From positions 4,502,501 to 4,566,500 of the forward strand of contig JAYKKI010000023.1 of the NCBI GenBank assembly GCA_039881145.1: a DNA stretch of 64,000 nucleotides. Reading direction: 5' to 3'. Position 1 is the first letter of the stretch; the number at the start of each line of letters is the position of its first letter. The notes beneath the pieces are model-generated. The model did not search any database, was not told the DNA's origin, and saw only the letters and a list, made by a program, of their open reading frames with translations. The translations under genes were made by a program, and so were the position numbers. Of this stretch, positions 50,622 through 60,600 are shown one piece after another. Source of the DNA: Druceiella hillmani. Lineage: Eukaryota > Arthropoda > Insecta > Lepidoptera > Hepialidae.

Positions 50622-50693
50622 GGGTTCGTCCGGGATTTGAACCTGAGATTTCTTGCACCCTGAGCGAAAATCATGCTTCTAGACCTACGAGCC
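50622..50693 (-). tRNA. tRNA-Pro (AGG), probably pseudogene or SINE head
   Basis: The 72-nt minus-strand sequence starts GGCTCGTAGGTCTAG and matches insect tRNA-Pro along its whole length. Anticodon AGG is at positions 33-35, with an intact B box GGTTCAAATCC. Acceptor stem: six of seven pairs, with a C3-A69 mismatch. The anticodon stem has a C-A mismatch and the T stem an A-C mismatch; the A-box region (TCTAGAAGCA) is altered from the usual TCTAGGGGTA. These changes argue against a working gene. Immediately downstream in tRNA sense lies the dispersed tandem-motif repeat, so it may be the tRNA-derived head of a SINE. Confidence 0.8.
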
Positions 50694-50861
50694 ATTGTTG
50701 AGGTTTTTTTGAGATTTGGTACTGATGGGTAAGTTTATATTTTAAATAAAATTATTTTTAAGTATAAAATATTTTTGACAATAATTTTCGATAGATAGCG
50801 CTATACTGAATGCATGGTTCAAATCTATGCTTGTACTACGTTTTATCAGGCTTAATTTTAA

Positions 50862-50864
<3 letters not shown>

Positions 50865-50918
<54 letters not shown>
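50865..50918. repeat. (TA)27 microsatellite
   Basis: 54 bp of uninterrupted TA. Confidence 0.97.
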
Positions 50919-50923
<5 letters not shown>

Positions 50924-52140
50924 TTATTATCCTTATACTTCATTCGTAGGGTTATCAGCACACAAAATAATTTTTTTATATCAAATTCCACTCTTGTTAG
51001 AAAAATAAAAGTTTAAAAACTATCAGGAGACGCTTCTACAAAGTTAAACGCCAGCAATACCATTAGCCGGTGAATCGCAGTGCAGGCCTTGATAGTGAAA
51101 TTTCCTTCATTTGGTGGTATTGAGGATTCACCAAGAGAACAAAATTAAAATGTTATAACCGACACTACACTGCGAATAGAGGATTGAGGGTCTTTTTCTT
51201 TATTTCCTGCAGTAAAATTTATAATGTCTAAGTCTCAAACGCTTCTAATGACAATACATTTAAGCACTGTTTTTCGGTCTTTACGAAGAGTAATGCGTTT
51301 GTGTAGTTGAATAAAGTCACAGTGTAGGGTTCCCCAATAGTGTGGTTCAATTCCTATTACGATATTATAGTGGAATCTGCTTAAGTGTTAGTATTCAATA
51401 CGCTTTTCTGTATAGTGCGCTCTTTGTCATCGATATTAGGCAGCTCTCAACATGTTAAGGCGTTGTATTTATTTGTGCTTAATAAGACAGTTGTGCTTAA
51501 TTTGTCCAGCATCTGAATTTATTGTAAATACGACCATTTGTCCTTCCTCAAAACCAGTGTGTCAAATTATATATTTTAACTACATTGTTTTTTTATAAGT
51601 AAATCTTCTGGTCCCCGCATAAGACGTTTTTCTGCTTAATACTCATTCGTTTCACAGTCCCTGAAAAATAGTACACACTGGTTCCGTTACATTTACTTAT
51701 ACTTTGGTTTGTAAACAAATGTGACAGATGTATTTTATGGAATGTACGTATTTTATTACGTCATAAAATGTAACGTAGGAACACTGAAAATATTAAAAGT
51801 GGAAACGAATGAAGCAATTGTTGATTTCTGTAAACAGGCTTTAAAGAGTTTTTGAAGATTCGTTTACCAGCTGTTTTTTTTTCGGCTTATGTACATGCTA
51901 TTAAAGCATTTGTTATATATGAATGTAAAGTATATATTTGACCCGTTCAAGGCCACTGAATTATAATCGATCTTAAGAAAGCAAATAGATACTGATATTG
52001 CTATAGCTATAACAAACACACGTTATTCATAATAAACACACGACTATGATTATTGACTATTTTTACTACTATGATATTTATGACGATATTAATAAAATGA
52101 TTTTTTTCAATTATTAGGTCCCTAAAGAGCATCTTGAATA
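50919..52140. other. Intergenic, no gene seen
   Basis: Mixed-complexity AT-rich sequence; some stretches (51040-51190, 51330-51660) look like decayed repeat but were not classified. Confidence 0.5.
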
Positions 52141-52144
52141 GATA

Positions 52145-52603
52145 TTATCCTTTAATAATCTGCAGGAATAGAATCTGACAAGGCAAGCCTTTACCACCGC
52201 AACCGGTCCAGTCGCTGCATCCACTCCGCGGACGAGTCGAGCCGCATATTTTGAAATACGTCGATCGCGCTTGCCTAGGCATACAGCTCGAATGCATTAT
52301 GCAGTTTTTGCATTCGCAATGATTGACGTATTCTTTATTAGGCTCGACTCCGAATCGTCGCACGTTAACACGAAAGTAATGCGCCGTTTTTGCCGGCCGA
52401 ACGGGTATGCGTCCCATAAAGTACGACGCCTGCAGGACTCGTTCCGCCGCACCCGCGAGACTGATTGGCGCGGTCGAGAGACATTGTAAAATAAAAGAGG
52501 AACGAGCGAGATCGGGCTCGGCATCCGGTCCTTCAGCGTGCTCATAGAGACATAGATCATCGATCCTGACTTGCTTAGTGATGTACCCGCACGAGTGGAC
52601 CAT
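52145..52603 (-). other. GC/CpG-rich patch with a 152-codon minus-strand open frame of unknown nature
   Basis: A sharply bounded block of about half G+C in AT-rich surroundings, rich in CG. The longest open frame of the window runs on the minus strand (MVHSCGYITKQVRIDD...), but two others of 72 and 87 codons overlap it on other frames, as expected from high G+C alone. I recognise no domain in any of them. A CCAAT-type word (gattggcg, 52461-52468) followed by aaataaaagag suggests a promoter alternative. It could be a CpG-rich promoter/5' exon or a real small gene. Confidence 0.3.
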
Positions 52604-53312
52604 TTACAGCTTGTCGATATTCAGTTTGATAGATTTAATTTATTTATAATTCTAAGTGATGTATGAAAAGAGGAAAGTATTTGATTTGTTAAAAAAATCA
52701 GAGCTGATATATTATATAAAATCCATTCAATAAGGTATGTAAAATCTCACAATAAAAATGCTCGCATGTCTCTTCTTTCTTCAGAGGGTTTTTTCTTTTT
52801 TTATAATCTTAAAATTTTGGGTATTTTCCACGTAAAAAAGCAAATTTTTTTCAATAACGGCCCGAATGATTTTCTTTTGATGGTTTACATTATTACCCTG
52901 TAAACCAAATAATAGTCATGACTCCTTTCCAGGAAAAAATTAATTAGGGTAATATAACATTTAAGTAAATTACACGCGATCTTAGACAGACGTTAGAGCG
53001 TGTTGCTAGTTGCACTACGTTTTTATTATTATTGCTTTTCGATTAAAATTATGTAAATAAACACTTTACTAATTTGTCGAAAATATCAAAAAGGTCGGAT
53101 GTATCTGTTGTGTCAAGAATCAGACACACGCCACAAGACTCGCAATATGCCTATAGGATTTTGCAATATTTCCCGGACAATTTTGGCAGTCTATCGCATT
53201 CATAGGAACAGCATTTTGTATGTACCCTCGATGATTGCCATGTAGAAAATATGCTCGGGCATGAGACTACGAGGATCGTATCTGTGTTGTTTTTAACGGA
53301 GCAAATAATGAA
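52604..53312. other. Intergenic, no gene seen
   Basis: AT-rich to 53080. From 53100 onward the minus strand has broken Cys-rich frames (for example 'TKCCSYECDRLPKLSGKYC') in continuity with the candidate exon at 53316-53513; unassigned. Confidence 0.35.
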
Positions 53313-53315
53313 TTA

Positions 53316-53513
53316 CCTTCTGGTGTCGTGATATACCGCACAGAACGATATCTCTTCGATGTGCTCTACACCGCCATGCTCATTGGTCGCACGCATGCAC
53401 TTCAGCTGTGATGCAGAAGTGATTGCATTATCCACTAGCATGGGCGCCCAGCACATGTGTACTCGCAGCATCGTTGATGCGGGACATAGCGTCGATTTTC
53501 TTGCCTTCATGAC
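53316..53513 (-). other. Candidate coding exon of unknown identity
   Basis: GC-richer block with an acceptor-like end (gaattaattaaacag, directly upstream of 53513) and a donor-like end (CCAGAAG|gtaatt). One frame is open throughout (66 codons), ending 'VEHIEEISFCAVYHDTRR'. That ending vaguely recalls the 'ISFCA' strand of phosphotyrosine-binding domains, but this is too weak to name it. Another frame (GKKIDAMSRINDAASTHVLG) is also partly open. It may be an exon, a pseudogene or chance. Confidence 0.2.
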
Positions 53514-53639
53514 ACTGTTTAATTAATTCAAATGGGGATCTTACAGGTATCTCAGGACTCCTGGCAAGACGTCATTTCCGGTTGTGCTTTTTTATATCGT
53601 GCTGGTTTTTTGACGAGTGTAGGCGCACATTGTATTGAT

Positions 53640-53745
53640 TTTGTTAATTTTGAAAATTTTTTGACTTGTTAATTTTAATATTTGACTTGTTAATTTTCAT
53701 ATTTGACTTGTTAATTTTGAACTTTAACTTCTTAATTTTGAACTT
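53640..53745. repeat. Short tandem repeat of 'atttgacttgttaatttt' type
   Basis: About five imperfect 23-28 bp units, each containing (t)gacttgttaatttt. Confidence 0.8.
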
Positions 53746-54480
53746 GAACCTTACAATTTCACCATAAACAATTTAACCCTAATCTTTTATTTCAAATGTG
53801 CAAAATAATTTGATCTTGGCGAGAAATATTTAATAAGGTATTTTAGCTCATTATAGTCAGAAGTTACAAAGCGCAGTATTTGTGGTGGCATATCGAATAA
53901 AAACGATAGTTTAACCTCTCCGTCATGCACTGCATGTTATGTTCGCAAATTGTTATCCTAGATATTTTTACTCTTTGTTTATAGTGCTGAAGCAGTAGAT
54001 TTGGTGATATGATGCCAAATAGCATCAGAAAAAGCTTCATTAATGACTTTTGATTCTATATTTTTTTTACATATTAAAAAAGATATTTTTGAAAAATATG
54101 TCTATGTGCACGTGACTAGTTCAGCCTCGAAAACAATTGATCAATCTCGTCTAAATTTGAAATCTAGCGACCATTATATTCTCAGATGATTTTTTTCACT
54201 TTTCTTTGTAAAAAATTGTTACAAAATCGATTTTTTTTAAAAATGGCAACATTTATACGAATACATTAGAGTTTTTAAAAAAATTACATGTATGTTACTA
54301 TTGTAGGAAAATAAAAAATCTTACAAATTTTCTTAGAAACAGCTTTATCTGTATCGCTCAAATTCAAGATATTAATAGTGTAGTATTTACCTATCAATCT
54401 ACTTTCATTAGAATAGCTTATAATGCTTTCTGAAAACTTTACATAAAGTTTACTGCTTGTAGGAAAATAAGAAAAACTCA
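53746..54480. other. AT-rich spacer; right part contains an older copy of the 54.5-kb block
   Basis: 54330-54420 (cttagaaacagctttatctg ... ctatcaatctactttcatta) resembles 54475-54550, offset about 144 bp. No gene seen. Confidence 0.5.
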
Positions 54481-55200
54481 GAAATAGCTTTAACTATATT
54501 ACTCAAATTCTCAATATTAACAATATATTGCACACCTATCAATCTACTTTAATTGGTTTTTCGATTGAAGATAAAAAAGTAAAATGTTTATTGACGCCAA
54601 ACTAAATTTGTTTCAACTTTCCGATTTATTATACGATATTTATTTGAGTTTCATTGAGTCAAAATATCTGCTTTTTTATTGCTCTTTTTTAAAATATTTG
54701 CTTTTTTATTGCTCTTTTTTAAAATATCTGCTTTTTATTGCTCTTTTTTAAAATATCTGCTTTTTATTGCTCTTTTTTAAAATATCTGCTTTTTTATTGC
54801 TCTTTTTTAAAATATCTGCTTTTTTATTGCTCTTTTTTAAAATATCTGCTTTTTTATTGCTCTTTTTTAAAATATCTGCTTTTTATTGCTCTTTTTTAAA
54901 ATATCTGCTTTTTATTGCTCTTTTTTATTCTATTTTTTATTGATCTTCTTCTTTTTTATAGTCAAAATATCTGCTTTTTTATTGCTCTTCTTTAACTATC
55001 TTGCTCAAATTCTCAATATTAACAATATATTGCACACCTATCAATATGCTTTAATTGGTTTTTCGATTGAAGATAAAAAAACTAAAATGTTTATTGACGC
55101 CAAACTAAATTTGTTTCCACTTTCCGATTTATTATACGATATTTATTTGAGTTTCATTGAGTCAAAATATCTCCTTTTTTATCGCTATTTTTTAAACTTA
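54481..55200. repeat. Direct 180-bp duplication flanking the minisatellite
   Basis: The left copy (54511-54690) and right copy (55013-55192) are offset 502 bp. They share 'tcaatattaacaatatattg', 'ggtttttcgattgaagataa', 'tttattgacgccaaactaaa' and 'tttgagtttcattgagtcaa' with few differences. The array has expanded at the junction between the two copies. Confidence 0.93.
54661..54926. repeat. 29-30 bp minisatellite, about 9 copies
   Basis: Units aaaatatctgcttttttatt + gctctttttt (30 bp or, with one T fewer, 29 bp), starting at 54661, 54691, 54721, 54750 and so on. The unit derives from the left flank (gagtcaaaatatctgctttt). Confidence 0.95.
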
Positions 55201-56504
55201 GTGTGATTGAAAAATAAAAATTTGGATAGCCTTAAATTATAATAAGAATTTTTTTATTTTGAACTGTACCAAAGAGTTACTTTTCAAATAAAATATTTCT
55301 CATACACACTGCGTTCTTGTAATGACCCACTTGCAATAGTTTTTTTTTTTAAATTCAATTGCCGTTGCTCATATCACTAAACATTTAATACACAAATACA
55401 AACACGAATTGATAATTAAATAAAAAGACAAATTCTAAAAAGAAATAAAAACTGAAATATGTAAATAGTATTTGGTAAACAGACATTTGAAATGGACGTT
55501 TGGCAACTGTTTTATTAGTGGTAAAAGCAATATTTAAATATTGAGACATTATTTCTATAGGGACGTCATACAGGCATGGCCGTGGGCAACCGAATAGCGG
55601 TCCAGTGACCGCAGTTACATTAGTCATTCGCGACCGTTCGATGTGTCTACACGTTTTAGCAATTTGCGTAGACATTCAAAAATATCAGCGGGTTTAATAA
55701 GATACTGTAAAAATACTCTAGAAAAGCGAGGTAAATAAATTAGGTAAATATTAATTTTGGGACTAAATTACATTTTGACCTTATTTTTAAATAAATTGAA
55801 TTTAATTTATTTATTTTGAGATATTTTCCATACTCATGCTATAAACACTCAAATCTTCTCATATTTGCCGATCAGAGCGAGAAGCTAAACACTTCTTTTT
55901 CACTTGCTTCTCCATGTGACTGAACGAAACAAAAATACTTGCTGTAAATAACCGAAAAATACGAATTATTATCCAATTATTAGTTGTAGCACAATTGTAA
56001 TTTCCGTATTGTTTGAAATATCTTGTTGGAGCATATAATATCTTAATGTTTTTAAATAAATTTTTTTATTGAACTAATTATTATCGGCAATATTTTTTTT
56101 TGTTACACACTTTATTCTTTATGTACTTTCTTTCATTTAAGGAAAAAAAGCGAAATTTTCATTGGCTGTAAATTGCGTTTATATCTATAAACTCCTTATT
56201 GGAATATTGGTTTTATAAACAAAAATGTATTTATAGATATTAATAGTCTAACAGTTGTAAATATTTCTTGATGGTCACTTAAAGTATAGAATCTATACGA
56301 GATATTTTATTTCCATTATATAAATAATATAATAAAAAAAATTTTAGCCATTATAACTTTGTTTAGAAGAAATTTGGGAAAAGCATGTATACATGGATGA
56401 TCGGTTATTAAACGAAGTAAACGACTGGTCTTAACACTACTATAGTGTATTATTAGCAACCGTATTGTGTGTGGTGGCAATTTTCAGTACGAAAACTAAA
56501 AAAA
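55201..56504. other. Intergenic, no gene seen
   Basis: AT-rich. A 64-codon stretch on the minus strand at 55480-55675 (MSTQIAKTCRHIERSRMTNV...) is GC-richer than its surroundings but unrecognised. Confidence 0.45.
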
Positions 56505-56771
56505 AGCAAAAATAGCATACGCGTATTATATGATACTCAACTAAAATATTATTAAAAAATAGAACGTAATGCTTGAAAGGATGCACTCCGTGTCAGACAG
56601 TGAATTCCGAAAGGAGCCGAGTTTACCCGAACAGTGCAGTGCACATTCAATTGATCACATTTCATCATTTTTGAATTTGGAACTCGTTTAGCCAATGCCG
56701 AAGAGAGCCGAGTTTACCCGATTCAGCGTCACCGACTCGAACCTGGCGGCTCAGTTTCGTTCACTGCTCAG
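56505..56771 (-). repeat. Dispersed repeat, right copy (inverted relative to 50.2 kb)
   Basis: Reverse complement carries the landmarks listed for 50232-50470 and an internal direct repeat of 'cgggtaaactcggct(c)' (two copies, around 56620 and 56715). It is not followed by the tandem motif or tRNA, so it is either truncated or another subtype. Confidence 0.85.
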
Positions 56772-57350
56772 AAAAAGTGCGCAGGTGCGCCTGAAGACAA
56801 TAGAAAAAACAATATCATAATTGTAACCAAACCGTCTTTAACCAGATCTCTTAAATTTAGGCTATAGATGTAATCAGTAGTCTTGTATCCTTTTTGCTGG
56901 CAAATTCGCAAATTCGATTGTTTAAATTCTTTACGTATAGAGACTGGAAGGTGCTATCAGCACCGTATGATAAATTAATAAACTTTTGGTTACCCTACTG
57001 ATTACAGTAGAGTGACAAATTATTGTTACTATATAAAACAAAGTTTAAGTATAAATTTTCTTTTAATTAAATAGAGAAAATAATGAATAAATCACTTCAG
57101 TAATTTTTTTATTTGCTAATTATATTGATTTAATCTATAACCAAGTAATAATTAGGTACAGTTAATTATTACTTATCAATAAATTTGCATTGTCCTTGAA
57201 GACAATTTTTGTTCGATAATTATACTCGTTGTTTGAGAATTAAATTTCTTCACTTTCATAACATAATTTCACTACTTTGTTAGTAGTAGTTTTTCGTAGT
57301 CGGCCAATATTTATTGCCTGTAAACCATCTTTTTCAATTCTATCCATTTT
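56772..57350. other. Intergenic AT-rich spacer
   Basis: No gene or repeat recognised. Confidence 0.5.
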
Positions 57351-57670
57351 TAGGGTTCTGTTCCTTAAAAAGAAAAAAGGAACCATAGAATCATTCGTTG
57401 TCCGTTTGTCTGTGTGTCAAGACCCTTTTTCTTAGACACACGTGGAATTATTAAGTTGAAATTAATATCAAATACTTAGGTCTATAATCCCTTGGAGATG
57501 TAAAAAAATCAAGCTTCTAAGTCAACGTAACAAAAAACAAACCAAAAAAGACGGCTATTTATGTCGCATATCTGACAATCGCAAGTAAATTAAAACTTAT
57601 ATTTTAGGGTACTTTCTGTTGACCTAGGATTATGAAATTTGGCAAAAAGCAAGGTGTCATAGCACAATAG
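57351..57670 (+). mobile_element. Lepidopteran-type dispersed repeat, left copy
   Basis: Begins tagggttctgttccttaaaa and runs through 'ttgtccgtttgtctgtgtgt', 'caagaccctttttcttag', 'atatcaaatacttaggtct', 'cccttggagatgtaaaaaaa' and 'gaaatttggcaaaaagcaag'. I recognise this order from a very common non-coding repeat of moth and butterfly genomes. No coding capacity; 3' part missing. Confidence 0.75.
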
Positions 57671-58567
57671 AATAGGGTGGAGAGGTAATTCGATTCGCTT
57701 TGTGCAACCTCGCCTCGTCTCGGGCGACTTCCGATCGCTGTCGGTTTTTTTGCACCCGAGTCAAAGGACTTCGCGAAGTTCGAGAATTATGTTCGAGAAA
57801 ATTCAAAATATATATAATTCACGAATAGTAACTTCAGTTGATGAAGAACAAAAAATATTGGCATATACGTAACCAACAGTTCCTATGATATCATGTTGTG
57901 AAGGTTTTTTTGGCGACATCTGTACTTTTGGCACGTTCTCATAGAATACTAAAATAAATCTATTAATGGAAATATTAATACTACTAATGCAAAGCATATA
58001 CTGGCAGTATCAATTTGTTTGTTACCGTTTTTGTCAATTTAAATATAATTTTCCTTGAGTGCTTTCATTATTCGCATCAAAATGTCCAGCTACTGGCCGC
58101 GAGCCAAGCCAACGAGATATGTGTATCGCCACAAAACATCGAGACGCCATTTGCCGCTAAATATCACAGCTTAATCACTGACGAGGCGTTGGAATTAATA
58201 ACATTGCAATCATAGCGTTAAACTAATGGGAACATGTCAAACAGTGTAACCAGATTGTTTTTCTTACGCATAATTTGAAACTGGATTTAGGAAAGCAAAA
58301 AACAAAAGTGTATATGCTCAGTGGATCACACTATGGATGTAGAATTTCTAAAAAATTTTTAATTAATTTTACTCTTCTTATAAGGGTGCCTGCCCAAGTA
58401 GTTAAAGTTGGCCATCAGCTCTGCGTGTTTGGTTTTGTCCTTGATAAGGCGAAAGAGTTCGGCCGCACTCGTAAACCCTGATTATCTTCGGACAGGGATT
58501 GCGAGTGTCGAAGTCTTAATTTATTAAAAGTTTAAGAAAAAAGGAAAAGAAAAAAGAGTTGAACAAA
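57671..58567. other. Spacer between the two facing repeats; unidentified GC-richer patches
   Basis: 57680-57790 is GC-richer. At 58075-58215 a plus frame reads HQNVQLLAASQANEICVSPQ and on to a stop. At 58385-58475 the minus strand reads AELFRLIKDKTKHAELMANF then NYLGRHPYKK. Both look somewhat protein-like but are unassigned and may be internal parts of a larger repeat. Confidence 0.3.
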
Positions 58568-59150
58568 GAATTAAAAAACCTGACAAGCTCGAGTGGGACT
58601 CGCACTACGAGGGTTCAATACCCATTCAGGCAATTATAAATATTCCATGTTACATAATATTCCTATTAAACTATTTGCAAAATGTCCATATTTAGGTCGG
58701 AAATGTATTGCCTACAATTTAAAATTAAAATTAAAATCTTTCACAGGCGCATATTTAAAAAAAAGGAGATTTTTATGTGGTACAAGGAAACTACAAATTA
58801 ACGATTTTCAGATTTTCTCTTTTACTTGTGCTGTGAGACCTTGTTTCTTGCCAAATTGTATGATTCTTGGTCAACGGGAAGTACCCTGTAGGTTTTGATT
58901 TACTCATGTTGTGTTTGCGAGTGTCAAAATTTGCGGCACAATTGGACGTATTTTTAGGGTTTTTCTTGACTGCGTTGACTTAGAAGCTTGATTTTCTTAC
59001 GGATCCAAGAGACCATGGACCTAAGTATTTGATACTAATTTCAGCTTAATACCTCCACGTGTTGCTGAGAAAAAGGGTCTTGACAGAAAGGTGGATGGGA
59101 TAAGAAGTGATGACAAGGTTTTTTTTCTTTTTGAGGTATGGAACCTTAAC
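58568..59150 (-). mobile_element. Lepidopteran-type dispersed repeat, right copy (opposite orientation)
   Basis: Reverse strand begins aaggttccatacctcaaaaa, shares the landmarks of the 57351-57670 copy, continues further (aatttgtagtttccttgta) and ends with 'gtgcgagtcccactcgagct' then 'tgtcaggttttttaa'. This is the family's typical 'GTGCGAGTCxGACTCGCACTTG' style end before a T-run. More complete than the left copy. Confidence 0.75.
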
Positions 59151-60236
59151 AATGAAGAAAAAAAGGACAAGATGAAATACTATTAATTAATTAACTAATA
59201 TTTATTTAAACACCACTATTCAGTATTAATAAATAATATACTTACAGACTGATACACGTTCGGAAATTGAATATCAATCTAAAAATTGCACAATTCATGT
59301 CCCTTATAATTAGGGTTAACAAGTATCCGGGATTGTCCCGGATTTTATGGCATTGCTCCATGTCCAGGAGTGTAATAAGTTTGTTCCGGAAAGGTAAAAA
59401 ATTGCGTCTTATAAATTATCTTTATTGGCATTTTTCGCCAACTTATATACGCCATGGCCGCATTCCGATTTTACTAGCTTGATAAATGCCGGAATTGGAT
59501 GATCACGGATCTAATTAAAGGCATCATTTAAAATTCAAATAAATTGTGAAGAGTCTTGCTACACAATTGATCAGACGCTGTTAAATAGTTTCGATGGCAT
59601 TAAATTGATTAAAATAACTAAATCAAGATATGAACATGATAAACTGAATATTATTGTCATTGTCAAAGTACGAAAGTTAAGCTCCCAATTAAAATTTGAT
59701 TAAATTAATTAACGAAAAAGAAATCAATCTTTACAAATTTCGTTTACCAAATATTAGTATTAGCTTTTAGTGATTTGGATAAATGTGATTAACATAACGA
59801 TTGTTTTTGTACAACATTTTCGTTATTTAATGAGTCAATAAACTTTGTTCAAAAGTCTACTTTGCAGTTTTAGCAATAGAAGACAACTTTATATTTATTT
59901 TTATTGATCTATATGTTTTGTCGAGTTAAACAAAAAAACGTTTTGTTGGGCCAAATCAATTTTGTTTCTTAAACCACATCTAGTTACAGAATGACGATTT
60001 TTAAAATGTAGTGTAAACAAAAATGAATAAATATTGTTATTTGAATGAGGTTTTATGTTTAATTTTGTCTTAAATTCCACGTCTGCATCCTTGTAGTAGA
60101 AATGTTTCGTAAAAAGCGAGTTTGCATATGACAATCGTACTTATAATATACTTTTAGTACTGATAGTACATTTCTGAATAAACATATTGACAAACGCTGT
60201 AAAGAACGAACGTCATCCGTGGCTAACTGATTAACT
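59151..60236. other. Intergenic AT-rich stretch
   Basis: No gene. A patch at 59312-59400 (aagtatccgggattgtcccg gattt) resembles a repeat with an internal 'cgggattgtcccg' hairpin; not classified. Confidence 0.45.
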
Positions 60237-60274
60237 TTGAATTCACAGGTCTCATGTCAGACCTGTGAATTCAA
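60237..60274. repeat. 38-bp palindrome
   Basis: Arms ttgaattcacaggtct and agacctgtgaattcaa (16 bp, perfect), 6-base centre catgtc. Confidence 0.92.
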
Positions 60275-60429
60275 CGTTTGCTACAAATTGTTTCACACCG
60301 TGTCGTTAGAAATTTCATTGAAACGGTAAGCGCGTTCAAAGTTAAATTTCTTTATATACCATTATTCTGGGGAGGAAAAAGAAATAGTAATAAGGTAACC
60401 GTGTAAAATAAAAAAAAAATATTTACGGG

Positions 60430-60600
60430 ACTCCTCGCACCCTCGCGCACCCCTCTCTCTTTCTCTATCACCCATACCCTTCGTTTCTCTCAAAACCTCC
60501 TCCTATCTTCCTCCTCCCATTCACATACCTTGCTTCCTCACAAATCTCTTCTCCTTCACTTCTTCTCTCCCTTCCTCCATCCAACTTTGTTCATCACGCG
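60430..60600 (+). repeat. Polypyrimidine tract, about 170 bp
   Basis: Almost all C and T on the plus strand, with groups such as cctctctctttctctat and cctcctcctatcttcctcct. Strand asymmetry is extreme compared with surroundings. Could be an expanded simple repeat or part of an unclassified transposon. Confidence 0.8.

Noticed and set aside
50622..50640. Retroviral/LTR-type tRNA-Pro primer binding site
   Set aside because: Similarity extends over the whole 72-nt tRNA rather than the 18-nt 3' end, so it is a tRNA-derived sequence, not a primer site.
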